In this document: one piece after another, positions 15,404-23,744 of the stretch | Position numbering within the stretch: position 1 is the stretch's first letter | Layout of the letters: the number at the start of each line of letters is the position of its first letter | Source of the DNA: an uncultured Selenomonadaceae bacterium | GTDB taxonomy: Bacteria; Bacillota; Negativicutes; Selenomonadales; Selenomonadaceae | Length of the DNA stretch: 36,562 nucleotides | Reading direction: 5' to 3' | NCBI GenBank assembly: GCA_905234705.1 | Contig: CAJOIB010000011.1 | Location: forward strand, 1 to 36,562 | Position numbers and translations under genes: made by a program | Notes under the pieces: generated by a model | What the model saw: only the letters and a program-made list of their open reading frames with translations | The model's database searches: none | Told to the model about the DNA's origin: nothing

Positions 15404-16243
15404 TTGACGAAGCAAAGGACTTTAAAAAAATCGGTGAGCGTATTGGGCAAAGGCTTACATTCGGGCGTGGAAGTTCAGCTGAAATTGAATCCGGCGGGAA
15501 TTGACAGCGGAATAATTTTTGTACGAACGGATTTATCAGACGCGCCGAAAATTCACGCGACGGCGGCGAATGTAACTTCGACTGTTCGAGCGACGACTTT
15601 GGAAGAAAACGGCGTCAAAGTTTTCACGGTCGAACATTTAATGAGCGCGTTCAATGCTTGCGGCGTGGATAATTGCTTGGTGGAAATGGATTCTGAGGAG
15701 CCGCCGGTTTTGGACGGAAATTCAATCGGTTTCTGCGATATGATTAAAAGCGCCGGTACGATTGAACAAGACGCCGAGCGCCGTGAAATTCGCATTGAAA
15801 AAATTTATCGCGCAGATTCTGACGACGGCAAAAAATTTATTCTGGCGTTGCCGTATGACGGATTCAGAGTAAGTTTTACTTCGATTAATCCGCACCCGCT
15901 GATTGGCGTACAATTCGAGGATTTTGAAATTACCGAAGAAATTTACCGCGCTGAAATTGCTCCTGCGCGAACTATCGCTTACGAAAAAGAAGTTGACGCT
16001 TTGCGCGCAATGGGCTTAGGACGCGGCGGGAATTTGCAAAACGTGATTGTTTATAATGACAGCGGCTGGCTGAATGAACTTCGCTATGCTGATGAACTTG
16101 TGCGCCACAAAATTTTAGACGTTATCGGCGATATGCGGCTTGCCGGTTTTTTGAAATGTCATATAATCGCCGTTGCGTCCGGTCACGCGCTCAATACCGC
16201 ATTGGCTAAAAAAATTTTCGCGGATTTTCTAATCGAACCTTAA
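15404..16243 (+). CDS. lpxC: UDP-3-O-acyl-N-acetylglucosamine deacetylase
   Basis: Zinc enzyme for the committed step of lipid A synthesis. The 279 residues contain LGKGLHSGVEVQLKLNPA at the N-terminus, the zinc histidine region TVEHLMSAFNACGVDN, the EEPPVLDGNS motif typical of LpxC, RTIAYEKEVDALRAMGLGRGG, and the C-terminal zinc pair VRHKILDVIGDM (His and Asp), with the catalytic histidine in SGHALNTAL. The start is TTG with AAAGGAGG nine bases upstream. First gene of lpxC-fabZ-lpxA-lpxI-lpxB-msbA. In a Firmicutes-like background this marks an outer-membrane LPS maker. Confidence 0.97.
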   Translation: MTKQRTLKKSVSVLGKGLHSGVEVQLKLNPAGIDSGIIFVRTDLSDAPKIHATAANVTSTVRATTLEENGVKVFTVEHLMSAFNACGVDNCLVEMDSEEPPVLDGNSIGFCDMIKSAGTIEQDAERREIRIEKIYRADSDDGKKFILALPYDGFRVSFTSINPHPLIGVQFEDFEITEEIYRAEIAPARTIAYEKEVDALRAMGLGRGGNLQNVIVYNDSGWLNELRYADELVRHKILDVIGDMRLAGFLKCHIIAVASGHALNTALAKKIFADFLIEP

Positions 16244-16280
16244 TAATCATTAAATATAAATTCAGATGGGAGAGATATAA

Positions 16281-16742
16281 ATGGTATTGGAAATTGAAGA
16301 AATCATGAAGATACTTCCACACCGTCCGCCCATGCTCCTTGTTGATAGAATTTTGGAAATTGAGCCCTTCAAATCGGCAACCGGCTTAAAAAATATCACG
16401 ATGAATGAGCCGCAATTTGTAGGACATTTCCCTGGACATCCGATTATGCCTGGAGTTTTGCAGCTTGAGGCAATGGCGCAGGTTGGCGGCGTGGCAATGC
16501 TTTATCCGGAAGAACATCGCGGCAAAATTGCGCTTTTTGGCGGCATGGATAATATTAAATTCAAGCGCCCAATCGTTCCTGGCGATACGCTCATTACCAA
16601 AGCCGAAATCGTGAAAGTCCGCGGCGTTTTTGGTGTTCTTCATGCTGACGGTTACGTCGACGATAAACTTGTCTCGTCTGCAGATTTTAAATTCGCATTG
16701 AAGACTAACGACGAGCTTTTTGGTTTGAGGAATAAGGATTAA
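16281..16742 (+). CDS. fabZ: 3-hydroxyacyl-[acyl-carrier-protein] dehydratase FabZ
   Basis: Hot-dog-fold dehydratase that removes water from 3-hydroxyacyl-ACP in fatty acid elongation. It competes with LpxA for the 3-hydroxyacyl-ACP pool, which is why the two genes are often neighbours. The 153 residues show ILPHRPPMLLVDRILEIEP, the active-site histidine in FVGHFPGHPIMPGVL and glutamate in LQLEAMAQVGG, then KFKRPIVPGDTL. GGGAGAG precedes the ATG. It lies 37 bases after lpxC and 36 before lpxA. Confidence 0.97.
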   Translation: MVLEIEEIMKILPHRPPMLLVDRILEIEPFKSATGLKNITMNEPQFVGHFPGHPIMPGVLQLEAMAQVGGVAMLYPEEHRGKIALFGGMDNIKFKRPIVPGDTLITKAEIVKVRGVFGVLHADGYVDDKLVSSADFKFALKTNDELFGLRNKD

Positions 16743-16778
16743 AGCGCAATCGATTTCTTAAACAGGAGCTGAAATGAA

Positions 16779-17594
16779 ATGTTAAAATTGGAAAGCAAGG
16801 GCGAATCTTTTATTCACGAAAGCGCGGTAGTTTCGCCGAGCGCCAGAATTGGGCGCAATGTTACAATCGGTCCGTACAGCGTAATTGGCGATGACGTTGA
16901 AATTGGCGACGGCTCAGAGATTGGACCTAACGCGGTTATCGCGCAGTACACCAGCATTGGCAAAGACTGTAAAATTTTTCAATTCGCGTCGGTTGGTGAA
17001 GTGCCGCAGGATTTAAAATTCAAGGGCGAGCGCAGTTATACGTTTATTGGCGACAGGACTGTGATTCGCGAAGGCGCAACGATTCACCGCGCAACCGGCG
17101 AAGATAATGAGACGCGCGTTGGTACGGATTGTTTATTAATGGCGTATATTCACGTGGCGCATAATTGCGTTTTGGGCAACCACGTTATCATGTCGAATCT
17201 GGCAAGCTGTGCCGGTCACGCTACCGTTGAAGACAGGGTTGTAATTGGCGGTATGGCGGGCGTTCATCAGTTCGTGAAAATCGGCAGAAACGCAATGGTC
17301 GGCGGTATGAGTAAACTGGTTCAAGACGTCGTGCCATATACGATTGTTGACGGACATCCGGCTAAAGTTGTTGGTTTGAATAATGTTGGAATTTCTCGCG
17401 CAGGGATACCGCTTGAATCGCGTAGGCTTATTAAAAAGGCGTATAAAATTTTGTACCGTTCGGGCTTGAGTTTAGCTGAAGCTATCGCGGTGATTGAGCA
17501 GGAAGTTGATTCGTGCGAGGAAGTTGAACATTTTCTTAGATTTTTGAGGAATGCAGAGCGCGGGATTTGCCGAGAGCGCCGCGATTCTGAGTAG
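16779..17594 (+). CDS. lpxA: Acyl-[ACP]-UDP-N-acetylglucosamine O-acyltransferase
   Basis: First enzyme of lipid A synthesis, adding a 3-hydroxyacyl chain to UDP-GlcNAc. The 271 residues form a left-handed beta helix of hexapeptide repeats: IHESAVVSPSARIG, NVTIGPYSVIGDDVEIG, DGSEIGPNAVIAQYTSIG. The catalytic histidine lies in YIHVAHNCVLGNHVIM, followed by GHATVEDRVVIGGMAGVHQF, and an alpha-helical C-terminus (GISRAGIPLESRRLIKKAY). The first three codons after ATG 16779 leave no alternative in frame; CAGGAGC lies about ten bases upstream. Its stop codon is the first base triplet of a 7-nt periodic spacer. Confidence 0.97.
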   Translation: MLKLESKGESFIHESAVVSPSARIGRNVTIGPYSVIGDDVEIGDGSEIGPNAVIAQYTSIGKDCKIFQFASVGEVPQDLKFKGERSYTFIGDRTVIREGATIHRATGEDNETRVGTDCLLMAYIHVAHNCVLGNHVIMSNLASCAGHATVEDRVVIGGMAGVHQFVKIGRNAMVGGMSKLVQDVVPYTIVDGHPAKVVGLNNVGISRAGIPLESRRLIKKAYKILYRSGLSLAEAIAVIEQEVDSCEEVEHFLRFLRNAERGICRERRDSE

Positions 17595-17641
17595 GGTAGG
17601 GAAAAGGGTCTAGATTCTAATCACTAATCCCTAACCCCTAG
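17592..17641. repeat. 7-nt periodic intergenic repeat, locus 1 (lpxA-lpxI)
   Basis: The spacer reads in heptads: left G-rich arm TAGGGTA, GGGAAAA, GGGTCTA; right C-rich arm TTCTAAT, CACTAAT, CCCTAAC, CCCTAGA. The arms are roughly complementary. The repeat begins inside the lpxA stop and ends about 5 bases before the lpxI ribosome site. Confidence 0.75.
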
Positions 17642-17658
17642 AAAACGGAGGTAGTTAA

Positions 17659-18462
17659 ATGGAACGATTGGGACTTTTGGCGGGCGAAGGAAGATTGCCC
17701 GTCGAATTTGTAAGGGCGGCGAGTCAACTCGGCTATGAAGTTTACGCTATTGGACTTTTGCCGGAAACAGATCCGCAAATTGCCGATTTCGCCAAAGATT
17801 ATCAGCAAATCAGCGTCGCTCACCTTAACGCAATTATAAATTATCTTACCAGTAACCAGATTAAAAAAGTCACGATGATTGGCAAGGTTACCAAGGAATT
17901 ATTATTCAACGGCAAAGTACAGCCCGACGCGAAAATGTTGGAGCTGATTATGGCGTTGCCCGACCGCAGCGACGATACAATTATGATGGCGTTTGTTCAC
18001 GAATTGGCGATGAACGGGCTGACTGCATTTGACCAAACCGCGCTGATTAGAAAATTGATACCGAAACGCGGCACGATAACCGAGCGCCAGCCTACTAGCG
18101 TTGAGCGTCAAGATATGGAATACGGCTTATTGATTGCCAAAGAATTAGGGCGGCTGGATATTGGGCAAACGGTTGTTGTAAAAAATCGCGCAGTGATGGC
18201 GCTTGAGGCGATTGAAGGTACTGACGCCTGCATAATTCGCGGCGGAAAATTGGCGAATGGTGGCGCAGTTGTGGCGAAAGTTTCAAAGCCTAATCAAGAT
18301 AAACGTTTCGACGTGCCGACAGTTGGCAAGCGGACGGTTGAAGTTATGGCGGAAGTTGGGGCGACGGCGCTTGCGATTGAAGCTTATAAAACTTTGCTGG
18401 TTGACCGCGAAAGTACCGTCGCGTTTGCCGAAGAGCATGGTATAGCGATTGTTGCCATGTAA
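17659..18462 (+). CDS. lpxI: UDP-2,3-diacylglucosamine diphosphatase LpxI
   Basis: Hydrolyses UDP-2,3-diacylglucosamine to lipid X, the step done by LpxH in E. coli. The 267 residues match the LpxI family (formerly DUF1009): MERLGLLAGEGRLPVEF, VTMIGKVTKELLFN, PDRSDDTIMMAFVHEL, GLLIAKELGRLDIGQTVVVKN, ALEAIEGTDACIIRGG, and KRFDVPTVGKRTVEVM, which includes the conserved catalytic aspartate before PTVG. GGAGGTAG lies upstream of the ATG. Having LpxI rather than LpxH between lpxA and lpxB is usual in Negativicutes and alphaproteobacteria. Confidence 0.95.
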   Translation: MERLGLLAGEGRLPVEFVRAASQLGYEVYAIGLLPETDPQIADFAKDYQQISVAHLNAIINYLTSNQIKKVTMIGKVTKELLFNGKVQPDAKMLELIMALPDRSDDTIMMAFVHELAMNGLTAFDQTALIRKLIPKRGTITERQPTSVERQDMEYGLLIAKELGRLDIGQTVVVKNRAVMALEAIEGTDACIIRGGKLANGGAVVAKVSKPNQDKRFDVPTVGKRTVEVMAEVGATALAIEAYKTLLVDRESTVAFAEEHGIAIVAM

Positions 18463-18495
18463 AATTTTTTTGAGCATTGCGGAGGGGGTGAAGAT

Positions 18496-19626
18496 TTGAA
18501 GATAATGTTATCAGCCGGAGAGGCGTCGGGCGATATTCACGGCGCGAGTTTAGCCGCTGAAATGAAAAAACTTTCGCCGGAAGTTGAACTATTTGGAATG
18601 GGCGGCGACAAAATGCGCGAGGCGGGCGTTCGTATCGTCAAGGATTACAAAGAATACAATGTTATGGGCGTTGTCGAAGTGGTTAAAAATTTGCGGCGGA
18701 TTTTTAAATTACTGGACGAATTAGCTGAAATTGTGCGAATCGAAAAGCCGGATTTACTCGTGCTGATTGATTATCCAGATTTTAATTGGCGCTTGGCGGC
18801 GAAGGCTAAAAAATTTGGCGTAAAAATTTTGTCGTACATACCGCCGTCAGCCTGGGCTTGGCGAAAGGGACGTGCGGCTCAATGCGCAAAAATCGCCGAT
18901 GAATTTATCGCAATTTTCCCGTTCGAGTTGCCGGTTTATGAAGACGCCGGAGCGAAAATTTGTTTCCTGGGCAATCCATTAGTCGATACAGTCAAAGCAG
19001 AATTTTCACCGGCAGAGGCGCGTAAATATTTTGGCGTCAATGAAAATGAGCACGTTGTACTTTTAATGCCTGGCAGTCGTCACCAAGAAATAAAATTGCT
19101 ATTGCCTGAAATGTTGAAGGCGGCAAAAATTATCAGCGAAACGAAAACTGCGCGATTTTTCCTGCCGATAGCTGACAGCGTTGACGAATCGGAAATTTCA
19201 CGGCAAATAGCGGCGGCGGGCGTCGAAGTTACGCTGACAAAAAAATATCGCTACGATTTAATGAGCATAGCGGACGCGGCGGTGGCAACTTCCGGCACGG
19301 TAATTTTGGAAGCGGCGCTAATGGGTTTGCCGTGCGTCGTTGTTTACAAAATGGCTAAGGTTAATTTTTTAATCGGCAAATTTTTGGTGAAAATCGAACA
19401 CATCAGCTTGCCGAACCTTTTACTGAATAAGCGAATCCAGCCGGAACTTTTGCAGGACGAAGTTAAAGCCGAAACCATTGCTGAAGAAATTATCAAGCTG
19501 TACCGCGGCGAATTTCACCGTGAAAAAGTCGTTGACGAATTGAAAAATGCCTGCGCGAGATTGGGCGATAAGGGCGCGGCTACTCGCATTGCTAAAAAAA
19601 TTCTGCGCGTCGCTGAAAATCAATGA
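18496..19626 (+). CDS. lpxB: Lipid-A-disaccharide synthase
   Basis: Family 19 glycosyltransferase joining lipid X and UDP-diacylglucosamine into the lipid A disaccharide at the inner membrane. The 376 residues include SAGEASGDIHGASLAAEM at the start, FGMGGDKMREAGV, YNVMGVVEVVKNLR, LIDYPDFNWRLAAKAKKFG, SYIPPSAWAWRKGRA, LLMPGSRHQEI and SGTVILEAALMGLPCVVVYK. The start is TTG, with GGAGGGGG some ten bases ahead. The stop overlaps the msbA start as ATGA. Confidence 0.97.
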   Translation: MKIMLSAGEASGDIHGASLAAEMKKLSPEVELFGMGGDKMREAGVRIVKDYKEYNVMGVVEVVKNLRRIFKLLDELAEIVRIEKPDLLVLIDYPDFNWRLAAKAKKFGVKILSYIPPSAWAWRKGRAAQCAKIADEFIAIFPFELPVYEDAGAKICFLGNPLVDTVKAEFSPAEARKYFGVNENEHVVLLMPGSRHQEIKLLLPEMLKAAKIISETKTARFFLPIADSVDESEISRQIAAAGVEVTLTKKYRYDLMSIADAAVATSGTVILEAALMGLPCVVVYKMAKVNFLIGKFLVKIEHISLPNLLLNKRIQPELLQDEVKAETIAEEIIKLYRGEFHREKVVDELKNACARLGDKGAATRIAKKILRVAENQ

Positions 19627-21347
19627 AAAATTATCGCAGGCTCTTAGCGTATATCAAGCCGTACCTCGGCAGGTTGGGCTTGGCTGTCATTTGCATAATC
19701 ATTGCGTCCGGCGCGAATTTATATTTGCCGTGGATTATCAAGGATATGATTGACAAAGTTTTAGCCGAGCGCGATATGGCTATGCTGAATATAATTTCGG
19801 TGAGTATCGTCGTAGTTTTTGCCGTCCGCGGATTTTTTTACTATTGGCAGTCGTATTTGGTTTCATATATTGGTCAGCGCGTGGTTGTGGACGTGCGTGA
19901 AGTTATGTTTTGCAAATTTCAGCGAATGCCAATGGCTTATTTCGACAAACACCAAACCGGCGAAACTATGAGCTACGTTACAAATGACGTGACGGCGATT
20001 CAATCAGCGCTTGTTGACAATCTAATCGAATTTTTCACAGAAGCGGCAATATTGGTCGGCTCAATCGTCTTAATGCTGTACATCGATTGGAAATTGACGC
20101 TCTTAACAATGATAACAGTGCCGATGGTCGGCGCGGCGATGAAAATATTTGGGCGCAAAATCAAAGGCGCAAGCAAATTAATACAAGAGCGGCTCGCTGA
20201 CATAACGGCGCTGTTGCAGGAAAGTATTTCGTCAATCCGCGTGGTAAAATCTTTCGTGCGTGAAGATTATGAAGTGAAACGGTTTCGCGCAGAAAATGTT
20301 TTAAATTTCCAGGCGGTAATGAAAAATGTACAACTCACCAGTTTATTGACGCCGACGGTAGAATTTTTAGCGGCGCTGGCAGTAACTTTCATTGTGTGGT
20401 TCGGCGGCTACGAAGTTGTCAATGGAATAATGAGCGCGGGCTCATTGGTGGCGTTTTTGACGTACGCGGTAAATTTGGCAAATCCGGTAAAAAGACTTTC
20501 GCGAATTTACGGGCGAATGCAGCAGGCAATGGCGGCGATTGACAGAATTTTTTCGGTGCTGGATATGGAAGAAACAGTTAATGACAAACCGGACGCAATT
20601 AAAATGCCGAAAGTTCAAGGGCAAGTCAGCGTCGAGAATGTAACGTTTTCGTACGACGATAAACACAATGCGCTGGAAAATGTCAGCTTTGAAGTTGAGC
20701 CTGGGCAAATGATAGCGTTTGTTGGACCGAGCGGCGCGGGTAAATCCACCATTGCGAATTTAATTCCGCGGTTTTATGATGTAAATGAAGGCGTGATAAA
20801 AATTGATGGCATTGACATTCGCGACGTAACTTTAAATTCACTGCGCGAGCAAATTGGAATTGTGCCGCAGGAAACTTTGCTTTTCAGTACGACGGTTATG
20901 GAAAATATTCGCTACGGCAGATTGGACGCGACGGACGAGGAAGTTATCGCGGCGGCTAAGGCGGCTAATGCTGATAAATTTATTTGCGATTTGCCGAATG
21001 GTTATCAGACGCAAATTGGCGAGCGCGGCTTGAATTTGAGTGGCGGGCAACGTCAGCGAATGGCGATTGCGCGGGCGATGTTGAAGAATCCGCAGATTTT
21101 GATTTTGGACGAGGCAACCAGCGCGCTTGACACGGAGAGCGAAAAAATTGTACAGGCGGCGCTTGACGAACTGATGATTGGGCGCACGAGTTTTGTAATT
21201 GCGCACAGGTTGAGCACGATTTTTAATGCGGATCAGATTTTTGTTATCGACAAGGGCAGGATTTGCGAACACGGCACGCACGATGAACTTTTGAAAACGG
21301 GCGGCGTGTACAGCAACCTTTACAATATTCAATTCAGCAAAGTTTAA
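19623..21347 (+). CDS. msbA: Lipid A export ABC transporter, permease/ATP-binding protein MsbA
   Basis: Half-transporter that flips lipid A-core across the inner membrane as a homodimer. The 574 residues comprise six membrane helices in the first ~320 (for instance RLGLAVICIIIASGANLYL, VVVFAVRGFFYYWQSYLVSYI, EAAILVGSIVLMLYIDW) and then an ATPase domain. The latter has Walker A GPSGAGKST, Q-loop IGIVPQETLLF, signature LNLSGGQRQR, Walker B ILILDEATSALD and H-loop VIAHRLSTI. Position immediately after lpxB, overlapping by four bases, supports lipid A as substrate over other ABC exporters. Confidence 0.94.
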   Translation: MKNYRRLLAYIKPYLGRLGLAVICIIIASGANLYLPWIIKDMIDKVLAERDMAMLNIISVSIVVVFAVRGFFYYWQSYLVSYIGQRVVVDVREVMFCKFQRMPMAYFDKHQTGETMSYVTNDVTAIQSALVDNLIEFFTEAAILVGSIVLMLYIDWKLTLLTMITVPMVGAAMKIFGRKIKGASKLIQERLADITALLQESISSIRVVKSFVREDYEVKRFRAENVLNFQAVMKNVQLTSLLTPTVEFLAALAVTFIVWFGGYEVVNGIMSAGSLVAFLTYAVNLANPVKRLSRIYGRMQQAMAAIDRIFSVLDMEETVNDKPDAIKMPKVQGQVSVENVTFSYDDKHNALENVSFEVEPGQMIAFVGPSGAGKSTIANLIPRFYDVNEGVIKIDGIDIRDVTLNSLREQIGIVPQETLLFSTTVMENIRYGRLDATDEEVIAAAKAANADKFICDLPNGYQTQIGERGLNLSGGQRQRMAIARAMLKNPQILILDEATSALDTESEKIVQAALDELMIGRTSFVIAHRLSTIFNADQIFVIDKGRICEHGTHDELLKTGGVYSNLYNIQFSKV

Positions 21348-21349
21348 GT

Positions 21350-21376
21350 TAATAAAAAATTTATTTTTGCCGATTA
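21350..21376 (+). promoter_or_regulatory. Possible sigma-28-like promoter of the LPP20-family gene
   Basis: TAAT (21350-21353), 15 bases, GCCGATTA (21369-21376): 3 of 4 and 7 of 8 to the flagellar consensus at the right spacing. It starts just after the msbA stop. The region is AT-rich, so chance similarity is possible. Confidence 0.35.
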
Positions 21377-21447
21377 TTTTTAATGAGTGCTTAATGTTCA
21401 TAGTTTATTATTTAATTGCTTAAGGATAATTTAAGGAGGTATGGACA

Positions 21448-22266
21448 ATGAAAACAAAATTTGGTTTACTGGGGATGCTGTTAACGGCGCTGTTGCTGTT
21501 AACGGGCATTCGAGCGGAAGCCTCGCCGGCTAATATTGACTGGAACAAAAATGTTATCACGGTAACCGGCATGGGCGTTCCCGCTCAAGGTACTCACGCA
21601 GCGCAGGCAAGGATTACGGCAAGGCGCGCGGCTATGGTTGATGCTTATCGTCAATTAGCGGAAATTGTTGAAGGCGTGAATATCGACGCTGAAACAACCG
21701 TTGTTCAAGCTATGGCTAATGATATAGTCAAAGCAAAAGTTCAAGGCGTTATCAAGGGCGCTCAAATTATTGAAGAAAATGTTACTTCTGATGGCGGCTA
21801 TGAAGTTGTGATGCAGATGCCGCTTTTTGGCGCGGGCGGGCTTGCTGAAGCTGTTATCGAACGCCCAGAGCGCATTGAACCTTTTCCGCCGCCTAAACCT
21901 TCGCCCTCAACAACTGTAACTATTACCGTTCGCGGCGGCTATACCGGTCTTATCATTGACTGCCGCGGATTGCGCAAACACATTAACCCCGTTATGAGTC
22001 CTGTTATCAAAAATGCTGACGACGAAAAAATTTACGGCTACAAAAATATCGACCCCGATTTTGTGAATGAATATGGCATGGTCAGCTACGCAAAAAGTAT
22101 GAATGAAGCTTCTCGCGCAGGTTCTAATCCGCTGATTGTTACGGCGATTGACCTTGTTGACCACAATGCTAATCCGGTTGTCAGCGTCGAAGATGCGAAT
22201 TTGATTCTTAGCGAAAACCAAGTTTCACATTTCCTTGATGATACGGCAGTTGTTTTCCTCTACTAA
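21448..22266 (+). CDS. Secreted LPP20-family protein
   Basis: A 272-residue exported protein. The signal peptide is MKTKFGLLGMLLTALLLLTG followed by IRAEAS; there is no lipobox cysteine, so it is secreted or periplasmic rather than lipid-anchored. Residues ~30-130 show the LPP20/FlgP-type pattern: VITVTGMGVPAQGTHAAQAR, ITARRAAMVDAYRQLAEIVEGV, and YEVVMQMPLFG. A proline-rich linker (PFPPPKPSPSTT) leads to a C-terminal beta domain (TVTITVRGGYTGLIIDCRG ... PVMSPVIKNADDEKIYG). Relatives include surface or flagellar-associated proteins; the role is not known here. A very strong AAGGAGG precedes the ATG. Terminator follows. Confidence 0.8.
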   Translation: MKTKFGLLGMLLTALLLLTGIRAEASPANIDWNKNVITVTGMGVPAQGTHAAQARITARRAAMVDAYRQLAEIVEGVNIDAETTVVQAMANDIVKAKVQGVIKGAQIIEENVTSDGGYEVVMQMPLFGAGGLAEAVIERPERIEPFPPPKPSPSTTVTITVRGGYTGLIIDCRGLRKHINPVMSPVIKNADDEKIYGYKNIDPDFVNEYGMVSYAKSMNEASRAGSNPLIVTAIDLVDHNANPVVSVEDANLILSENQVSHFLDDTAVVFLY

Positions 22267-22284
22267 GATTTAAATTTTCCACAA

Positions 22285-22322
22285 AAAAATTAATCCCCAA
22301 CTCAGCGGCTGGGGATTTTTTA
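22285..22322. terminator. Bidirectional terminator between converging genes
   Basis: AATCCCCA (22292-22299) pairs with TGGGGATT (22310-22317), flanked by an A run on the left and a T run on the right, so it can end transcription from both sides. It lies between the LPP20-family gene and the glycosyltransferase. Confidence 0.88.
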
Positions 22323-22323
22323 T

Positions 22324-23676
22324 TTAGTGAATGTAGAGCGGCTCAATGATTTTTTGCGCGATGCGTTCTTTCAAAAGTTTAAAGCCCTTGAAAACAGTTT
22401 CGGGTTTTATTTGCGCGATGCAATGAGACTTTCCGATAACTTTGCAACCGTAAGCATTATGCGGAAGTTTAGGATTTGTGCATTCCGGCAGAGCGTGAGC
22501 AGGCTGAATGACAACGCTCGGCACGCCGTAAGGATAATATATCAAGTGAATATCATAAGGTTTGAGCGGCAAATCAGCAGGAAATGACGTAATTTCCAGG
22601 ACAGGACAATTAAACGCCGCGGATATATCTCGCGTGCCGGTATCGCCGCCAATGTACATATCGCAATTTTTTAAAATGGGCGCACTCTGCCGATAACTGA
22701 TTTTGTCTGTCGTGTCAATGATATGTTCGGCGTAAATTTCCGGCGCAAAATTTTTCAGCTTTTCCGCTTGCAGTAAATCTGATTGACCGCCACCCAAAAT
22801 TACAAAAGTTGCAGTGGGCTCTTCAGCTAAAATCATTTCAAAAACTTTGGCGTACATTTCCGGCGGATAACATTTACGCGGATGACTGCTTGCCATTGAA
22901 AAACCGAAAATTGGCTTTGTAGCTTTTTGAAGATAGGATTCAGCAACAGCGGCGTCGCGGGCGGTGTACCAAATTTCCATTTTCCGATTGGCAACGGGCG
23001 CGTGCAGAAAATAATCGACGACCGCCAAATGAGAATCCACTCTGTGACAGGGCAATGGATAACGCGGGACAATATGATTGGCAAGATTAATCAGATAATT
23101 GTATGGTATCCAGCGCGTGGCAGTCCAAGCGTATTCTTCTTCAGCGTCGTCGTAAATCGGCGTGGCGATTCTGTGAGCCGCACCGCTCAAATACATTGTG
23201 AAGAAAGTCAGCGGAAATAGCGCCAGCGCATAGCAAATATCAAAATGGCGCGGCAGCAAATTTTTTTCCGCAAAACTCAGCGATTGATGGTACATTTCGT
23301 TAAAATCGCCGTGGCGGTATTTAATATCGCTCAAAATAATTTTATCGACGTAAGGGCAGCATTCCGCCATATTCAGCAAAGATTTTGTGATTAGCAAAGT
23401 TATACTTGCGTCAGGATAGAGCCGCCGAATTTCGCGAATAGTAGCTGATTGAATTATGAAATCGCCCACTCCGGCGTCGCAGATAATCAAAATATTAATT
23501 TGTTTATCAATAAATCGGGGGGAGGTAGACGATTGTCGGTAACCGGCTTCAATAAATTTAGGTTCGATGTAGTTAACAAATTCCGCCAGATTAAAATTGC
23601 CGGTTTGAAGTATTCGATTGTAAAAATCTTTCAGCGCGTTAATCACAATGTCAACATTTTTCTGTTCGACTTGCAA
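22324..23676 (-). CDS. Family 9 glycosyltransferase-like (heptosyltransferase-type) protein
   Basis: A 450-residue GT-B protein resembling ADP-heptose:LPS heptosyltransferases. The N-terminal ~65 residues are an added helical segment. Then comes INILIICDAGVGDFIIQSATIREIRRLYPDA (split: NILIICDAGVGDFIIQSA), the nucleotide-sugar strand and 'G-D-x-I' loop. Residues ~240-300 have KPIFGFSMASSHPRKCYPPE, replacing the more usual GxSxxxKxWP. The C-terminal GGDTGTRDISAAFNCPVLEI corresponds to the family's GGDTG-x-x-H-x-A motif, with the histidine missing. The acceptor cannot be stated. The start is TTG with GGAGG ten bases upstream. Closeness to the lipid A cluster suggests a surface glycan role, but it is on the opposite strand. 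Confidence 0.75.
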   Translation of the reverse strand: MQVEQKNVDIVINALKDFYNRILQTGNFNLAEFVNYIEPKFIEAGYRQSSTSPRFIDKQINILIICDAGVGDFIIQSATIREIRRLYPDASITLLITKSLLNMAECCPYVDKIILSDIKYRHGDFNEMYHQSLSFAEKNLLPRHFDICYALALFPLTFFTMYLSGAAHRIATPIYDDAEEEYAWTATRWIPYNYLINLANHIVPRYPLPCHRVDSHLAVVDYFLHAPVANRKMEIWYTARDAAVAESYLQKATKPIFGFSMASSHPRKCYPPEMYAKVFEMILAEEPTATFVILGGGQSDLLQAEKLKNFAPEIYAEHIIDTTDKISYRQSAPILKNCDMYIGGDTGTRDISAAFNCPVLEITSFPADLPLKPYDIHLIYYPYGVPSVVIQPAHALPECTNPKLPHNAYGCKVIGKSHCIAQIKPETVFKGFKLLKERIAQKIIEPLYIH

Positions 23677-23715
23677 AAAATTTCAACCTCCTCAGCAAAA
23701 AATTTTATTGGAGCG

Positions 23716-23744
23716 ATTTTAGCATACAGAATTAAATTTGACAA
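23716..23744 (-). promoter_or_regulatory. Promoter of the glycosyltransferase, extended -10
   Basis: Minus strand TTGTCA (23739-23744), 17-base spacer, TAAAAT (23716-23721) preceded by TGC. The -35 lies within the last codons of tadA. Confidence 0.7.

Noticed and set aside
22324-23676. Naming the glycosyltransferase waaF or waaC
   Set aside because: The histidine of the family motif is missing and a ~65-residue N-terminal extension is present, so the donor and acceptor are unknown.
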